47,213 bases of DNA from positions 82,501-129,713 of the forward strand of contig ADNK01000824.1 of NCBI GenBank assembly GCA_000320545.1, written 5' to 3'. Below the pieces are notes generated by a model. The model was not told where the DNA came from. It did not search any database and saw only the letters and a program-made list of their open reading frames with translations. This stretch comes from Bigelowiella natans CCMP2755. Its lineage: Eukaryota; Cercozoa; Chlorarachniophyceae. Of this stretch, positions 9,652 through 21,067 are shown piece by piece. The translations under genes were made by a program, and so were the position numbers. Numbering within the stretch: position 1 is the first letter of the stretch; every line of letters starts with the position of its first letter.

Positions 9652-11579
9652 AAGAGAGTGATACACACACACCAATACATATTGCACACTCTCGCCTCTT
9701 CCATATGTAATAGTACCAAGGATACGATGTGGTTGCGGCGCAGCTCTAGGTTCTTCAGCACAGCTAAATCCCCAATGCTTTCAGGTAAAGACGTCAGCAT
9801 ATTCCCCGCGAGCGACATGGTAGAGATCCTGCTCAACTGGCCCAATTCGTCCGGAAGGGAAACGAGATCACTCGATTTGATCACGAGCTGCTGCAGATTG
9901 GCCAAGCTGCAAAACGACTTCGGCAGCTGGAAACTTCCACGTGAAATGTAAGAAAGCAGCTCTGGTCCTGAGTAGGAGGGAGGAGGGGGGGGAGGAGGAG
10001 GAGGAGGGGGAAATGCCTCGGTCTCCGTCATTCTCTTCTACCTTCCCCTCATCACTGAGGAAGTTGTTGGAGAAATTGAAAGTCTGGAGTCGGGAAAGAA
10101 TATTGGTACAACGCCGATCGCCAGTCCCGTTCTCCTCTCCCCCCCCCCCCCCAAGAGTCTCTGGTAGCGAGAACAACTGATTGCTGTCAAGATTCAGGTG
10201 TACGAGCGACGGCAGCCTGCCGATCTCGTCGGGAATGTTGGTAAGCATGTTGGTGGCGCAGTCGAGGGTGTGCAGACGCTGCAGAGGTGAGAAGACGCTC
10301 TTCCCTGGAAGGGAGACAAGCTTGTTCCGAGACACCTTCATCACCTCCAACCGGGTCAGCTTGCCCAACTGGATCGGGAGCGACCGAAGCTTGTTCCAAT
10401 GGAGATTTAGATGGCGGAGCTGCTGCAGCCGTCCGATCGTCGGTGGGACGACTTCCAGCATGTTAACGCTGAGATCAAGGGAGGTGAGCTGCGCGAATTC
10501 CCATGCCCACTCAGGTATGCGCCGCAGCTTCCTGTCGGCCGGGTGCTTGTAAACACCTCGCCTTTGCAAGATCACCTCCCACGATCTCATAGCAAACCTG
10601 ATGATTCGTTGTGCTGTCGCCACTTCAAAATCGTCATCCTCGTTATCATCTGCCTCCCCATCTTCTTCTTCTTCTTCTTCCCAGCGTTGCTGCTCCTGAG
10701 GCTTTGGAGGAGCTTCTTCGTGATCATCCGCTCCGCCTTCCTCCCTTTTCCGCATCTCAAATAGCTCGGTACCTGAATATAGAGCATGGGAGACGGTGGG
10801 GATGGGGAGGGCATCTTCATACGGAAACACAATGCATGCTTCCTCCTCTTCCTCCTCATTATCATCATCATCATCACAATCATCATCAACATCATCACAA
10901 CCCTCATCAAGACCACTGCGACGATACAACTCACAAAATCGCTGCTGACAGTCAAAACACCTAGTCGATCCAGCTGCTTAATGTCCACGGCCGCAGCACT
11001 ATGACTCCACGGAGCGTCGTTGAATCTTGCCACAACGTCAAGAATCCTGAGGGCTCTCACTGACAAGGGGCCCGCTCCTCCAGACCGCCTCAGCCGCTGC
11101 GATGACTCAAGACCGCGTAGCAGAAGCGGCCTAATCTTTGTGCTCCAGCAAGATGATCGTGCTGCTTCACCGTCAACACCGAAGGAGGAGGCGGATGGGG
11201 AGGGGGAGGGGGAGGACGAGGAGGCCGACGACAATGATGGTGGTTGCTTTATGTCTTCTGTTTGGTCCGAAGCAATAGGAATTGGGGAAATACTACTACT
11301 ACTATTCCCCCCCCCCCTCCTCCTACTACTACTACTACCACCACGTTGGGCAGCATTAACTTCTACTGTCGCAACGCTGCTGCTACGCGACGATGCTGCC
11401 CCACGACGTTTTGGACGTAGGGGCGGCTCAGGAAGTAGTTTCCTCGCATCGAGTACCAATGCACTCAAGCGCGCCCACTCCATGATATCCATCTCCTTGG
11501 AGCGAGGTTCCAGTAGCAGCAGGGATGTGGATGATGATGACGGCGACGATGGCGATGACGATGACGATGACAATGACAG

Positions 11580-11613
<34 letters not shown>

Positions 11614-11795
11614 GATGGTGCGCTGCTGGTTCTGCCGCTGTTGCTGCCTCTGCTGCCTGTGTTGGAGGTCTTAAATGCAGAGGAGGCCACGCGCACACCG
11701 CACGCACCGTCTGTTGTACACCATCTAAGTATCAAGTCCCAACAGGCATTACTCAGTTGAATCCCGGTTGCATCGAGGGCGTGAGACAGCACGAG
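8589..11795 (-). CDS. Leucine-rich-repeat protein, Ser-rich and acidic N-terminal part
   Basis: Exons, in coding order: a Ser-rich exon from about 11795 (5' limit uncertain), 10953-10042 (5' limit uncertain), 9926-9717, a 35-base exon 9475-9441, and 9303-8589 (TAG). The small exon supplies PKTLGKLKELR, which completes one repeat exactly between NHIVSL and LDLENNRLVSLP. About fourteen LRRs of 23 residues follow the pattern LxxLxLxxNxLxSLPxxIGxL; examples are LRHLNLHWNKLRSLPIQLG and LRSLLLQSNQIAAIPPSIG. Such LRRs form protein-binding solenoids and resemble plant PIRL/Ras-group LRRs. Before them lie an Asp/Glu-rich stretch and a Ser-rich stretch coded by microsatellites. The C-terminus after the LRRs is basic. 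No clear start codon was found, and the reading may continue into the CLU gene upstream. Confidence 0.75.
9589..9657. repeat. (AC)n(AG)n tract
   Basis: An AC run followed by a GA run lies in the LRR gene intron between exons 9475-9441 and 9926-9717. On the coding strand it reads (CT)n(GT)n. Confidence 0.9.
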
Positions 11796-12138
11796 TCTTA
11801 GGTGTCGCCGAGCGATTGTTTGGGGTAAAAGGTAGCTGCTGCCTTTGTTGTGTAAATTGGTGGCTGCATCACTGCTGCCTATATTCTTCCATCCCTTTCT
11901 TTTCCCTATTCGTCACATCACAACAACAAGAAGAGGAACAAGAACAACCAGGAGAGGAAGAAGTAGAAAAGATAGTCTTTCATTCATGATTCTCCTCCTC
12001 GTCCTCGTCGATAACGTGGCATACTACATGCCCATGCGCAGAAAATAATCCATGATTGCATCTTTAAAACTTCTACACCATCACAGTCATCATTACCTCA
12101 ATGAAAACAACAACAACAACAAAACCAAAAAAGCACAT

Positions 12139-12681
12139 TAAAAAAAAATCCAGGAAAAACTGCCTGAGAAGTTCCGCCGGCAGCCTCGAATATAGCACTG
12201 CGACCAGGAAAAATTGGGAGGGTTTTGAAAGCGGCAGAGCCTAGATTGCCACGACCGAAGACGCGCCGCGTCCCTTACAAGCTGTGGATCACCGTATCCC
12301 TTCGTCTCTGGACCGGCCTTCTCCTTCCAGAGTTTCTCGACGAGGGTCACGTAGGTGAGGGGGTTCAGCTGCTGCGACTGGAGGTTAAAACCGGCGATGA
12401 CAGTTTCGAAGTACGACATGCTGATCCCACCGAATGACATGTACCTTCAGATATATAGGAAGACGGGCGGGGGGGGAAAGAAAGGGAGAGAGGATGGAGA
12501 GTTGGGCCATGCCCATCAGCAGCGTGTAAGTGCATACTAGGTATAATAGTGGAGATAAACAACGAGCATGGAAGAAAGAGCGTATGTTGGCGTGTGAGAG
12601 GGAGAACGATTCTTGGCATGCTGACCACGGATACAGCAGCTACTACCACAATGCTCCTCCTACTCACTATCTAAACATATG

Positions 12682-12727
<46 letters not shown>

Positions 12728-15319
12728 CATAACATACCAGAGCAAACTCCACAACGCCTCAGACCAGGTGCCCTCGAGATGGAAAAGCGATGCTAGTCGG
12801 TGTTGCCGATCTACCCATTCCTGATTGCTGGCCTCGCGTTTACTCAAACATTGCGCCTTTCGAAGTGCCTCGAGAGCTGCCACCGCAAGGTGATGCTGCC
12901 TTTTCCCTGTGCAGCGTTGAAATGAGTAGTATTAGTGTAAGAAGCACTACTGCTACCGCTGCTAGTTCTGCTACTATTATAACTACTACAACAGCTACTA
13001 CTACTAGCACCCATTTGGACCCGCTCATTGTCCTTCTTCTCGCTTCCCCCCCCCCCCCCCCCCCCCTACTACCACCAGGTTTCGTGCCGATGATAGTCGT
13101 TGTCGGTGTTGTCGCCTTCTTTGCATCGCCACACTCACAGTGCTCGAGCAGCAGCTGATCCCATACGCTGCCGTCAACGATGAAACGTGGAAAGCCAAAG
13201 CTCCTGAACAGGTCGGCAGCAACGCCCTCGCCCCAGAACCGTCTTGACCTCGCCTCAAACCGCCTCCCCATCAGGCAATTGAAGAAATCGGCCAGGCGGA
13301 CTGGAAGCTGATCGATTGTCGAGCGGCGAAGGAGGTCCTTCAGCTTATGCTTGAGGGACCTCGACACCATCTCCGCCATGATCCTGCTGTGGATCATATA
13401 GACGCCTGACTCTCTCTTCGTGTTTGCAGAGATAATCACGTCCCCACCCATCTTGCCACGCAGTGCCGTCACCTTGGTCATGAACTCCTCCTTCCTGGGA
13501 TGGAGCAGGACGAGCAGGAGGTGCCGGATTGGAAGCCCAACCTGGTGAAGAATGGCGGCCACATCGACGTGTCGAGGAACTTCAGCACCATCTCGTCGTC
13601 AGATCGGGCGGGATCTCATTCAGAATCTGACGCCTCCTCCACCTCCTTCATTATGGCGCGCACGGCTTTCTCCACCGTTACGCTGCACATGTGTCGCCTT
13701 CGAGAGGAGAGAGGCAAGAGGAGAGAGGCGGGAGGAGGAGGGGGAGGATAAGGGGGACGAACGGATGAGTGCAACTGTCTTCTTCTCCTTATTCCTTCCT
13801 CTTTTCACCATTACTATCGTCACACCACCACCACCACCACCATGCCATCGTCATCATCATCATCATCATCATTATTGTCGTCATCATCATCATCATCATT
13901 ATCATCATCATCATTATTGTCGTCATCATCATCATCATCATGACCACCACCATTCAGCTGCACGACATACGTAAGTACGTACGTGGCTTGGCTGAGATTC
14001 TCGAAGTGGATCTTCCTTTGGCGTGCCCCCCATCCTGTGAAGGTGTCGGAGCTCAGAGCCGGCAGCTGTGCATCCCTCATTTCACGCCTTAGAAACTCTG
14101 GGCGCAGCATGCGAAAGAACACGCTGCTGTGTACTGGACGAAGATGAGTAGTTTCCCTTGGGTCCTCAGGGGGTGCCCACCTCGCCAGATCTAACAAGTC
14201 TGATAAGGAACGTGGTGTATATAATAATATGTGTGTATGTGTGTGGCCAACGACAAAGAAGTCATACTACTGCTGATGACAATGATGGTGGTGGGTGGTG
14301 ATGATGATGACGATGGTGATAGGGTATTGAAAATCAACACATCAGAAGACATCTGATCGTCGTTAGATATGCTGCTGCACAGTGCCTGATGCTCAACTAA
14401 AATAAAGAAGATACAGTGTCGGTATTGGCGGTTCTGACTGCTGCCATGATATATCCTCTTCCTGCCATGCTTTCTCTCCTCCTTCTCCTCCTCCTCCTCC
14501 TCCTCTTTGTCTTCTTCTTCCTCCTCGGCGCGTTCTTGTGATGGCGGTGAGCAGCTGCTGCCTAATGAACACCTCAAGGACGAAGCTGGATTAGCGACAC
14601 GGTGGCCCTCCACATCTCCCTAATGGCAAATGTATTGGCAGCAGAGCCTGACTTAAATCATTGAGTCGATGGGACTGTCTACTTTGTGAAATGCATCGAT
14701 GATGACATTCTATTCTTCTTTGCTCTGCGCAGCTCGTCGCGCGCAGCATATTCACATTATTGGGAAACATTGGCTTTCCAGAAATGGTTTGTGGAAAAAA
14801 CAAGCCATTGACAACCACGCAACACAGCAGGATCAATCACCCCTGTCCAAAGCATGGTTCCGTGCACGTTGTGCTTGGCCAGATGCAGCTCAGCAGCTGC
14901 CTGTTGGATGCTTCTAGAGAAGGCCGCATCTGCATTTCGTATCGTTCTTCCACCGTCGTTGGATCCATACACAAGCTCGCTGCCTTCGATCGGGAGAATG
15001 GGCATGGCTACAACGCCTGAATGGTAGTTGTCAAGTTATCTCTAGCCTCTTCCTCCTCCTCCTCCTCCTCCCCCCCATCATCATCCAACAGCAATGGTTT
15101 GTCAACTTGGGGTGCGGGGAGACTTACGAAAGCCTCTGTAGTCGACGATTTTCTGCCACGGTACTTGGATGCGGATACCCTGTTTCAGGAAGAACTGGAA
15201 GGGGGGGAGGGGATGTTAAAAGATAATAGCAATAGTGAGGAGGGATATTCTGAAATAGCTAATGGCAGTAGTATAGTGGTAGTAGTCCATTGTACATTTC
15301 TCCATGTTTAACGACTCCT

Positions 15320-15360
<41 letters not shown>

Positions 15361-15635
15361 TGTGTGTGTGTGTGTATACAATGCGCAATTGATGATTTGT
15401 TTGTTGTTTGAGCACCGTAAAGAAAGCGTTGGCTCCATGCAGTTCGTGAGCAGCTGATTTTGACGCTCTGTCGAGGTCAGGGACCTCCCCACCAAACAGA
15501 TAATCACCCCCTTTCACGGGATCTACGGCCAGTTTGAAGAGAAATCCTTCCGCCATAACTTTCATAAATTTAGGACGCAATACATATTCGTTTGCACACA
15601 TAATACATACTTATGTATTTTCCCTTCACATTGAC

Positions 15636-15674
<39 letters not shown>

Positions 15675-15716
15675 ATTTATTATTTTTGGTTTGTGGACCC
15701 TCATACAGAGATAGTG

Positions 15717-15748
<32 letters not shown>

Positions 15749-16072
15749 GCCATTATCCGTCTATTCGTAAATCATCTGCACTGGGTATGCTATAGTCACT
15801 GCCTCTACTATGTTTCAAGAGGAGGAGGAGGAGGAGGAGAAGGAGGAGGAGGAGGAGGAGGAAAATAGGCTAATCGCACACACATTTAGTGCCTCCTGCT
15901 AATCCGCCAACATCAAGTGGAACGTATTTCCTCTTCTTTTCCTCCATCGACATCGTTGGTACATTTGAGTTTTTCCTTTGGGACTCTTGAGATGCCATTC
16001 TCTCACGCTCCGTCCTTCCCTTCCTTTCCTTTGATGATCCGAAGCTCATAAGTGCTGAATGAATAAAAGAAG
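12139..16072 (-). CDS. CLU (clustered mitochondria) family protein
   Basis: CLU proteins are large cytosolic RNA-binding proteins that keep mitochondria evenly spread. Diagnostic exons in coding order: 15558-15416 (VMAEGFLFKLAVDPVKGG, AAHELHGANAFF); 15194-15128 (FFLKQGIRIQVPWQKIVDYR); 15016-14868 (RVVAMPILPIEGSELVYGSN, then DGGRTI); 14619-14573 (GDVEGHRVANPASSL); about 14200-13981 (LDLARWAPPEDPRE, MLRPEFLRREM); about 13590-13150 (AAILHQVGLPIRHLL, MVSRSLKHKLKDLL, FFNCLMG). These match the CLU core in order, including VDYRGFRVVA made across a splice. Downstream exons at about 12885-12735 (AALEALRKAQCLSKREA) and 12435-12180 look like helical repeats. Exon 16072-15885 and perhaps 17495-16936 precede. 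Some junctions, notably 14573 to about 14200, are unresolved. Both ends are uncertain. Confidence 0.75.
12688..12726. repeat. (TA)n tract
   Basis: A pure TA run of about 38 bases in an intron of the CLU gene, just downstream of the donor gtatgt that ends the exon at about 12735. Confidence 0.9.
13826..13945. repeat. (CCA)n and (CAT)n with TTATTGTCG interruptions
   Basis: A CCA run leads into CAT runs. The unit cattattgtcgtcatcatc occurs twice, at about 13870 and 13912, so part of this tract has duplicated as a block. It is intronic in the CLU gene. Confidence 0.85.
15318..15376. repeat. (CT)n(GT)n tract
   Basis: A CT run and then a GT run in the CLU intron between exons 15558-15416 and 15194-15128. 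Related GT (15637-15670), ATC (15717-15749) and GGA (15821-15862) tracts lie in the next intron upstream. Confidence 0.9.
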
Positions 16073-16820
16073 CGCATCTGGGCATAAAAACGTTAAGCAT
16101 TTACCACACACTGGTTCTTATTATATGCAACTGCTGTTGTAGTCGTAAGCACAGAATTCTATCTCCTTTCTGTGCATTCGAATTCATATCCTGTCTGTGT
16201 CTCTTCAATTCAAAGATTCTTTAAAACACCATCGGCCATCTTAGCCACTCTGCTATGACTACTTACTACCTCGCCATTCGTTGTGGTTTTCGTCGACTAT
16301 TTCCCTCGCAATGGGAACCGCAACTGCATGTAATTAAACAAGCAGGAAAAGGAGTGACGATGGAGATTATTTGGACACAAACAATACTGTCGGGAGGGAA
16401 GATAGATAGATGCTCAGCAGAACATTTTGAAATGGGAGAATATTGTGAAGCGCCAAATATATCTAAATATGTTAATAAAAATATATGATTCATCACCAAT
16501 TTCTCCGCTTAATATAATTCGGCTCAAAAGTATTCATCGAAGAAGCTTAAGAATCCACCGCCACCACCACCACCAAAGACATATAAATTTGAGTCGTAGC
16601 AACACGTACAACCCTTGTGCATCTCGGATTGAAGTTTCGAGAGGAGCACCAACATCTCGCTCACAGTTTTGCATTCGAGTAGGTTATCGTAGCCTTCCGC
16701 CCACTTTGTGTTGTCATATCTGGGTAAAGGAGCACATGATGATGATCATTAAAAACAGGCTAGAATGATAACGAAGAAAGAAGATGATGAAGCTGATGAT
16801 AATGATTGTAACAGCGACGA

Positions 16821-16826
16821 TGATGG

Positions 16827-16856
<30 letters not shown>
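16821..16856. repeat. (GAT)n tract
   Basis: An imperfect to pure GAT run between candidate exons on the minus strand. It is not part of a supported coding exon. Confidence 0.85.
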
Positions 16857-16857
<1 letters not shown>

Positions 16858-16935
16858 AAGAAATATGTGAAATGTCCATGTAAGGATGTATCTAAACAAG
16901 GAGGGACGAGCATATCTTGGAGAACACCCACATAT

Positions 16936-17495
16936 CACTCAACGCACCGCAATTTAAAATTTGCGTGACTCTGTGAGCGACGGTCCCCAGTAGCGGCAGA
17001 AGGTTTGCTAGAATCGAGGTCTCCAGGTTCAGCACATAGATTCTGATCGGAAATGGCAGCCAAAATCACAGGTGCGATTTCTCTTTGTATGGCCGTTTCT
17101 GTAAGATAGGGTGATGCTGACATACCAATTTATACGAATAGAGGAAGTTTTTGTCCCGCTTTTGGTACGCTTTCGCCCATTCTGGTTTACCCTGATCAGG
17201 GTGACATAAAGTGCATATTATTCATTCAATCTTTGCTCTAATCAAGAAAACAAATAAACCGGACGTCAAAATAACATGAGATCGTCAATTGGAAAATTAT
17301 GAGCACCTTATCTGAGTTTGTACTCGCTTTTATCGATTCTGGACTATCGCCTGACTCCCCAGCTTGCGCCGAATTCGCTGGAGGCAGGCTCTCTGTGACA
17401 GCAGCCCCATCTCGAGAATTTTGGTCAGATGGATCGACACCCGAAGCTATTCCCTTCTTTTCATCTTTCTTCGGATTTTTGACATACGCGTACAT
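16936..17495 (-). CDS. N-terminal exons of a minus-strand gene, possibly the CLU gene
   Basis: Exon 17495-17307 begins with ATG (MYAYVKNPKKDEKKG) and runs 63 codons through a Ser/Glu/Gly-rich disordered stretch to the donor AAG|gtgctc. Exon 17191-17126 continues in phase with GKPEWAKAYQKRDKNFLYSY and ends at gtatgt. A third piece at about 17055-16950 (NLCAEPGDLDSSKPSAATGD) is open in phase. I do not recognise a domain. Since the next exons on this strand belong to the CLU gene and no stop or new start intervenes convincingly, these are probably its 5' exons. A separate small gene is the alternative. Confidence 0.45.
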
Positions 17496-17985
17496 TATTC
17501 TCGTCCTATTTTCTCACGCACAGCTGATACATCCGGGCTCTCCCACCCTGAAACTGTGCTGCCTGGTGTCCATAAAATGTGGCATCGACACACAGCTGCT
17601 AATTCTCATGGTGCGACAAACTTTACTTCTTGTCGCAGAGAGATGATGACCAGTATTCACGCCCTGCTCATTGGCTTGCTGTGCTCGGAAGATTCTAGCT
17701 ATGTTCTAGCTTGTTGTTATTGTTATTGTTGTGGTCACCAGCGGACGCCCTTCGCAAAGTTACAGCCAGAAATATCGTAATTATTCCTGGAATAATAATG
17801 TAATAAGAGAGAGAAAAAGCCAGCCGCTTATTACTAAAAAAACGCCGAGGATCATCGCAAAAGGTGTTACTTTGATAACAAGGAATTCTTGGTCATGACA
17901 GATATTTCTGATAATATTTTATCGGCTTAACAACAGCTTGAATCGACTTCGATCGCATCGATTTTTGCCACGAACAAATGGAGCA

Positions 17986-18661
17986 ATGAAGAAGAAATCC
18001 TCCCCCCGCGACGCCGAACCAGGAGGCTCGCAGATGCCCGAGACGCCCTCAGAAGGTTGGAGTTTTTGGGAGGGGGAAGTGAAAACAGAGGGAAAGAGGG
18101 TCGAAGCAAAGAAACGGAGAAAGAGAGAGTAGGGGGTGGGGCAGAACGAACAGGCACAGTGTGAGTACGCCGCAGTGACTACAACACAAACATGCGTGTG
18201 GATAATGTGCTACTTCGCATGAGTCGATCTCCTCGTGAGCTTGAATCGTGCGGCAGTGTAGACGTGAGAACAGCCAGGCCAGAGAGGGATGAGCTTGAAT
18301 TCAAACGTAAGAGTTCCTTTACTCCCGAAACTAGGCAAGCGGGAGCTTGGACCACGTCTCCCCTCAGACCCAGAACTCAATTTTGCGTCTGCTAGATTCA
18401 ATCCAGACAAAGCTCTACGTGAGGATTCAATTGCTATACCGGTACCATTTTCCGGGATGTGAGCGTATGGGGCGTTTATTAAAGAGAGTTGCTAGATAAG
18501 CAGCTTTTCAATTCGGCCAAATTGGGGTGTGGTTCTACGTGATCCCCCTCCCAACTTGTGTGCTGCATCATCAGGTCCAGGATGCACCGACACGCGACCA
18601 TCTGTCGGCATGTCGCAGCCTTCTTCCGCAAACGGATGACGACTATGTGCCAGCTAAGTAA
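17986..18661 (+). CDS. Small protein with an Lsm11-N-like motif (candidate)
   Basis: Three exons, 17986-18078, 18274-18441 and 18575-18661, join in phase to 115 residues from MKKKSSPRDAEPGGSQMPET. The middle exon reads PLLPKLGKRELGPRLPSDPE and then LNFASARFNPDKAL; the last ends LLPQTDDDYVPAK. The pattern L[DN]xxSxxF[DN]PxxAL followed by IPxxxAP resembles, from memory of the family, the N-terminal segment of the U7 snRNP protein Lsm11. No Sm domain is present in the model. The stop codon overlaps a donor-like AA|gtaaat, so further exons up to about 19220 are conceivable. Another open frame covers the first exon (KWSNEEEILPPRRRTRRLAD) and ends at a stronger donor, gtgagt at 18162, so exon 1 is unsettled. 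Confidence 0.4.
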
Positions 18662-21067
18662 ATGCTAGTCTAGCTGATGATAATGATACATTCCTAAAGA
18701 TCTTCGAGTCCGAGAGTTTATTGGCGCTCGCAGAATATTTCGTTCCCTCCACATTTCTCACAGAAATAGTTAACGATTGTGGTCTGTGTGTGGTGCAGAA
18801 AACCCAGCGCTGCTCGTGCTAATGATAAAGGTAGTTTCTCGTGTACCTCCTAGAATCAAGCACATGGTGCCATCGTGACTAGAACCTACTCTTGTGAATA
18901 TCGAGAAAAAGTAAGCATTTCTCTCCTTTCGTCTTCTTCCTCTTCGTCGCCCCCTGCTCTACTTTATCACCAGAAACAAAAGGAACGTCACGCCGGTTTC
19001 GGAAGAAAATAGTCAAAGGTATCATTATTTTTACACTATCGTTGGTAGGATACTAATGGCGATTATGATCACGTACCCTTCCCCCCCCCCCCCCCCCTAC
19101 GATTCCATTCTCAGATTCTCCAAGAATTTCTTGGAGCCTAGTCCAACAGCGTGTCTGGCGGAGGAATATCGGCGTATGCTATTTAAGGAGGGGGCGTGGG
19201 GGGATGAGTTGGGAGTGTAGCGGCGTGCATGCCAATCGCTGTGAAAGATGAGATATTCGAAGCAACGCAACACCATTGCTTCTAAACTACAAAACATGTT
19301 GTTGCAGCGCTGATGAATCGCCACGAAGCAAAGAAAGCACAGAAGGAAGGAAGAATGTAAAGACTATATTCTGCGAGCGCCAATAAACTCTCGAAGTGTA
19401 TCTTGATATAGAGTGCGTATTGATAGTGGGAGTTGTGTTGTCATACAGATACGGCCCGCTCAGCGTACTCCGAAATCTTTTCATAGAGTAATTGCAACAC
19501 AAATGACTTGAAGCCATACAACTAGGGACACACTCGGTGGAGCTGTCGTTGTAATATTGTGTGTCAATGAAAATCAGCCATGCTTACATGCACATCTTTA
19601 ATTAGGAAAAAAAGGGCGCGGGTTCTTATACGAGGTGTGAAGAGAATAAAAGCCAAGGTTACTGGATATCTACGGGCATTTGACAAGCACTGCAACATGG
19701 TGAAAGAAAGATGAATTAGTATAATATTTCAAGCAGCTTTTGCTGCTGCGTAGTCTCCCCAACGTTCCTATCAAAATGTCACAAATCACTTCGTTCAGAT
19801 TCTCTTCGACGTACTCGAGACTTCTACGCTGCGATTAGCAGAAACTCCCCTAAAGTAAGCTGCATGCCTGCGATAGTAGAGATGATAATACTTTTGTAGA
19901 AGGGATGGAGTATGTCCAGATTTCCTAACTTTTCGCCCAAAAACATTATTTACTCTTGCAGATCTCGTCACATGAACCAGCTTTTTATAAGGGGGGAGAA
20001 TGTTGTAGTTGTTAGTATGGATCCTACAGCGTCTGGTAACGATGAAAATGATCAGGAAAAAGGAGGGGGAAGTAATGGTCGATGACATTAGACGTCCTTC
20101 ATTATTTATTATCATGTTATACATGTATATAAGTGTATATATCTACCAATTAAATTATTATCTAGTTATGTGCGATGCGAGTGCTACATGCGAGCATGCA
20201 AGCGCTTTCGATGCTGCATGTTTAATACATAGCATATCAAGATTTATGCATGTCTAGATGTATCCTCTAGAGTCTAGTACATTGTTGCTAGTTAGCTATA
20301 ATAGACACAGCAATACATAGCTAGCTAGGTGTAACGTACTCTAGCTAGCTAGTACTAGCAGATAGCTAGCTAGCTAGATAGCCGTACTACACATACATAC
20401 TACGCGTACGCTGCATGTGCTCTAGCGTGGTCTAGCGGAGTACCACTACTAACAAGCAGGCGGACGCACGCTAGCTAGCTAGAGCACAGCATGTGATCTA
20501 GTGATGAATCTCTTTACTAGTACGTATTATATAGTCCATATAGCTCCGTATATGCTGTCATGAGACACAATATCTGCTAGTCTGTCCCATTCTAGCATTG
20601 CATCCATCCATCTAGCTACATCTAGACGTCGTGCACCAACATTGGTCTACATGCACTATAGATATGACTAGATGATGCGACATGCTAGCATGCACACAGC
20701 AGCCGCGGAGCACGCCGATGCCACGTATACACACATGAAGATAAGTACGTTCGGCAATGTACAATAACTTTACTTCTGGATGTACATGAGACTATTAGAC
20801 TAGCCATGAGACCGCATGTACAATTGAAACCCAATTGCGTTGGTTATCGCAAAGTGGGGTCAAACTCTGCAGAGTCAGTCAAAAATGGAGCAAACGAAAA
20901 AGGTTTTGATATTGTACAAGAAACTAACGAATTGTGCTAGATCGACAGATGATGGAAGACCATTAGCCAACATTGGCAGTCGACAACTCCACAAAGGGAT
21001 ATGAATATCAACTCTCAAAAATGTAGCCGAGGCTTCAATCGTAGTCGTGGAATGCAAAAAGGCGAAT
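18662..21067. other. Long convergent spacer, CTAG-palindrome rich
   Basis: The left part (to about 19500) has scattered open exon-like stretches on the plus strand (about 18863-18919 and 19115-19219) that I could not join in phase, and a poly-C run at 19081-19097. From about 20160 to 20760 there is no coding signal. CTAG runs are dense there: tagctagctagg near 20318, the stretch 20341-20376, and ctagctagctagag near 20471. CATGCTAGCATGCA recurs at 20681-20694, identical over 14 bases to the copy at 1709. Confidence 0.65.

Noticed and set aside
11020-11760. 246-codon plus-strand frame rich in Asp and Leu
   Set aside because: It mirrors the Ser-rich exon and GAT/CTC repeats of the LRR gene on the minus strand.
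20160-20760. CTAG-rich stretch as a transposon terminal repeat
   Set aside because: No transposase, target-site duplication or long inverted repeats were seen, and the same words occur in all convergent spacers in varied order.
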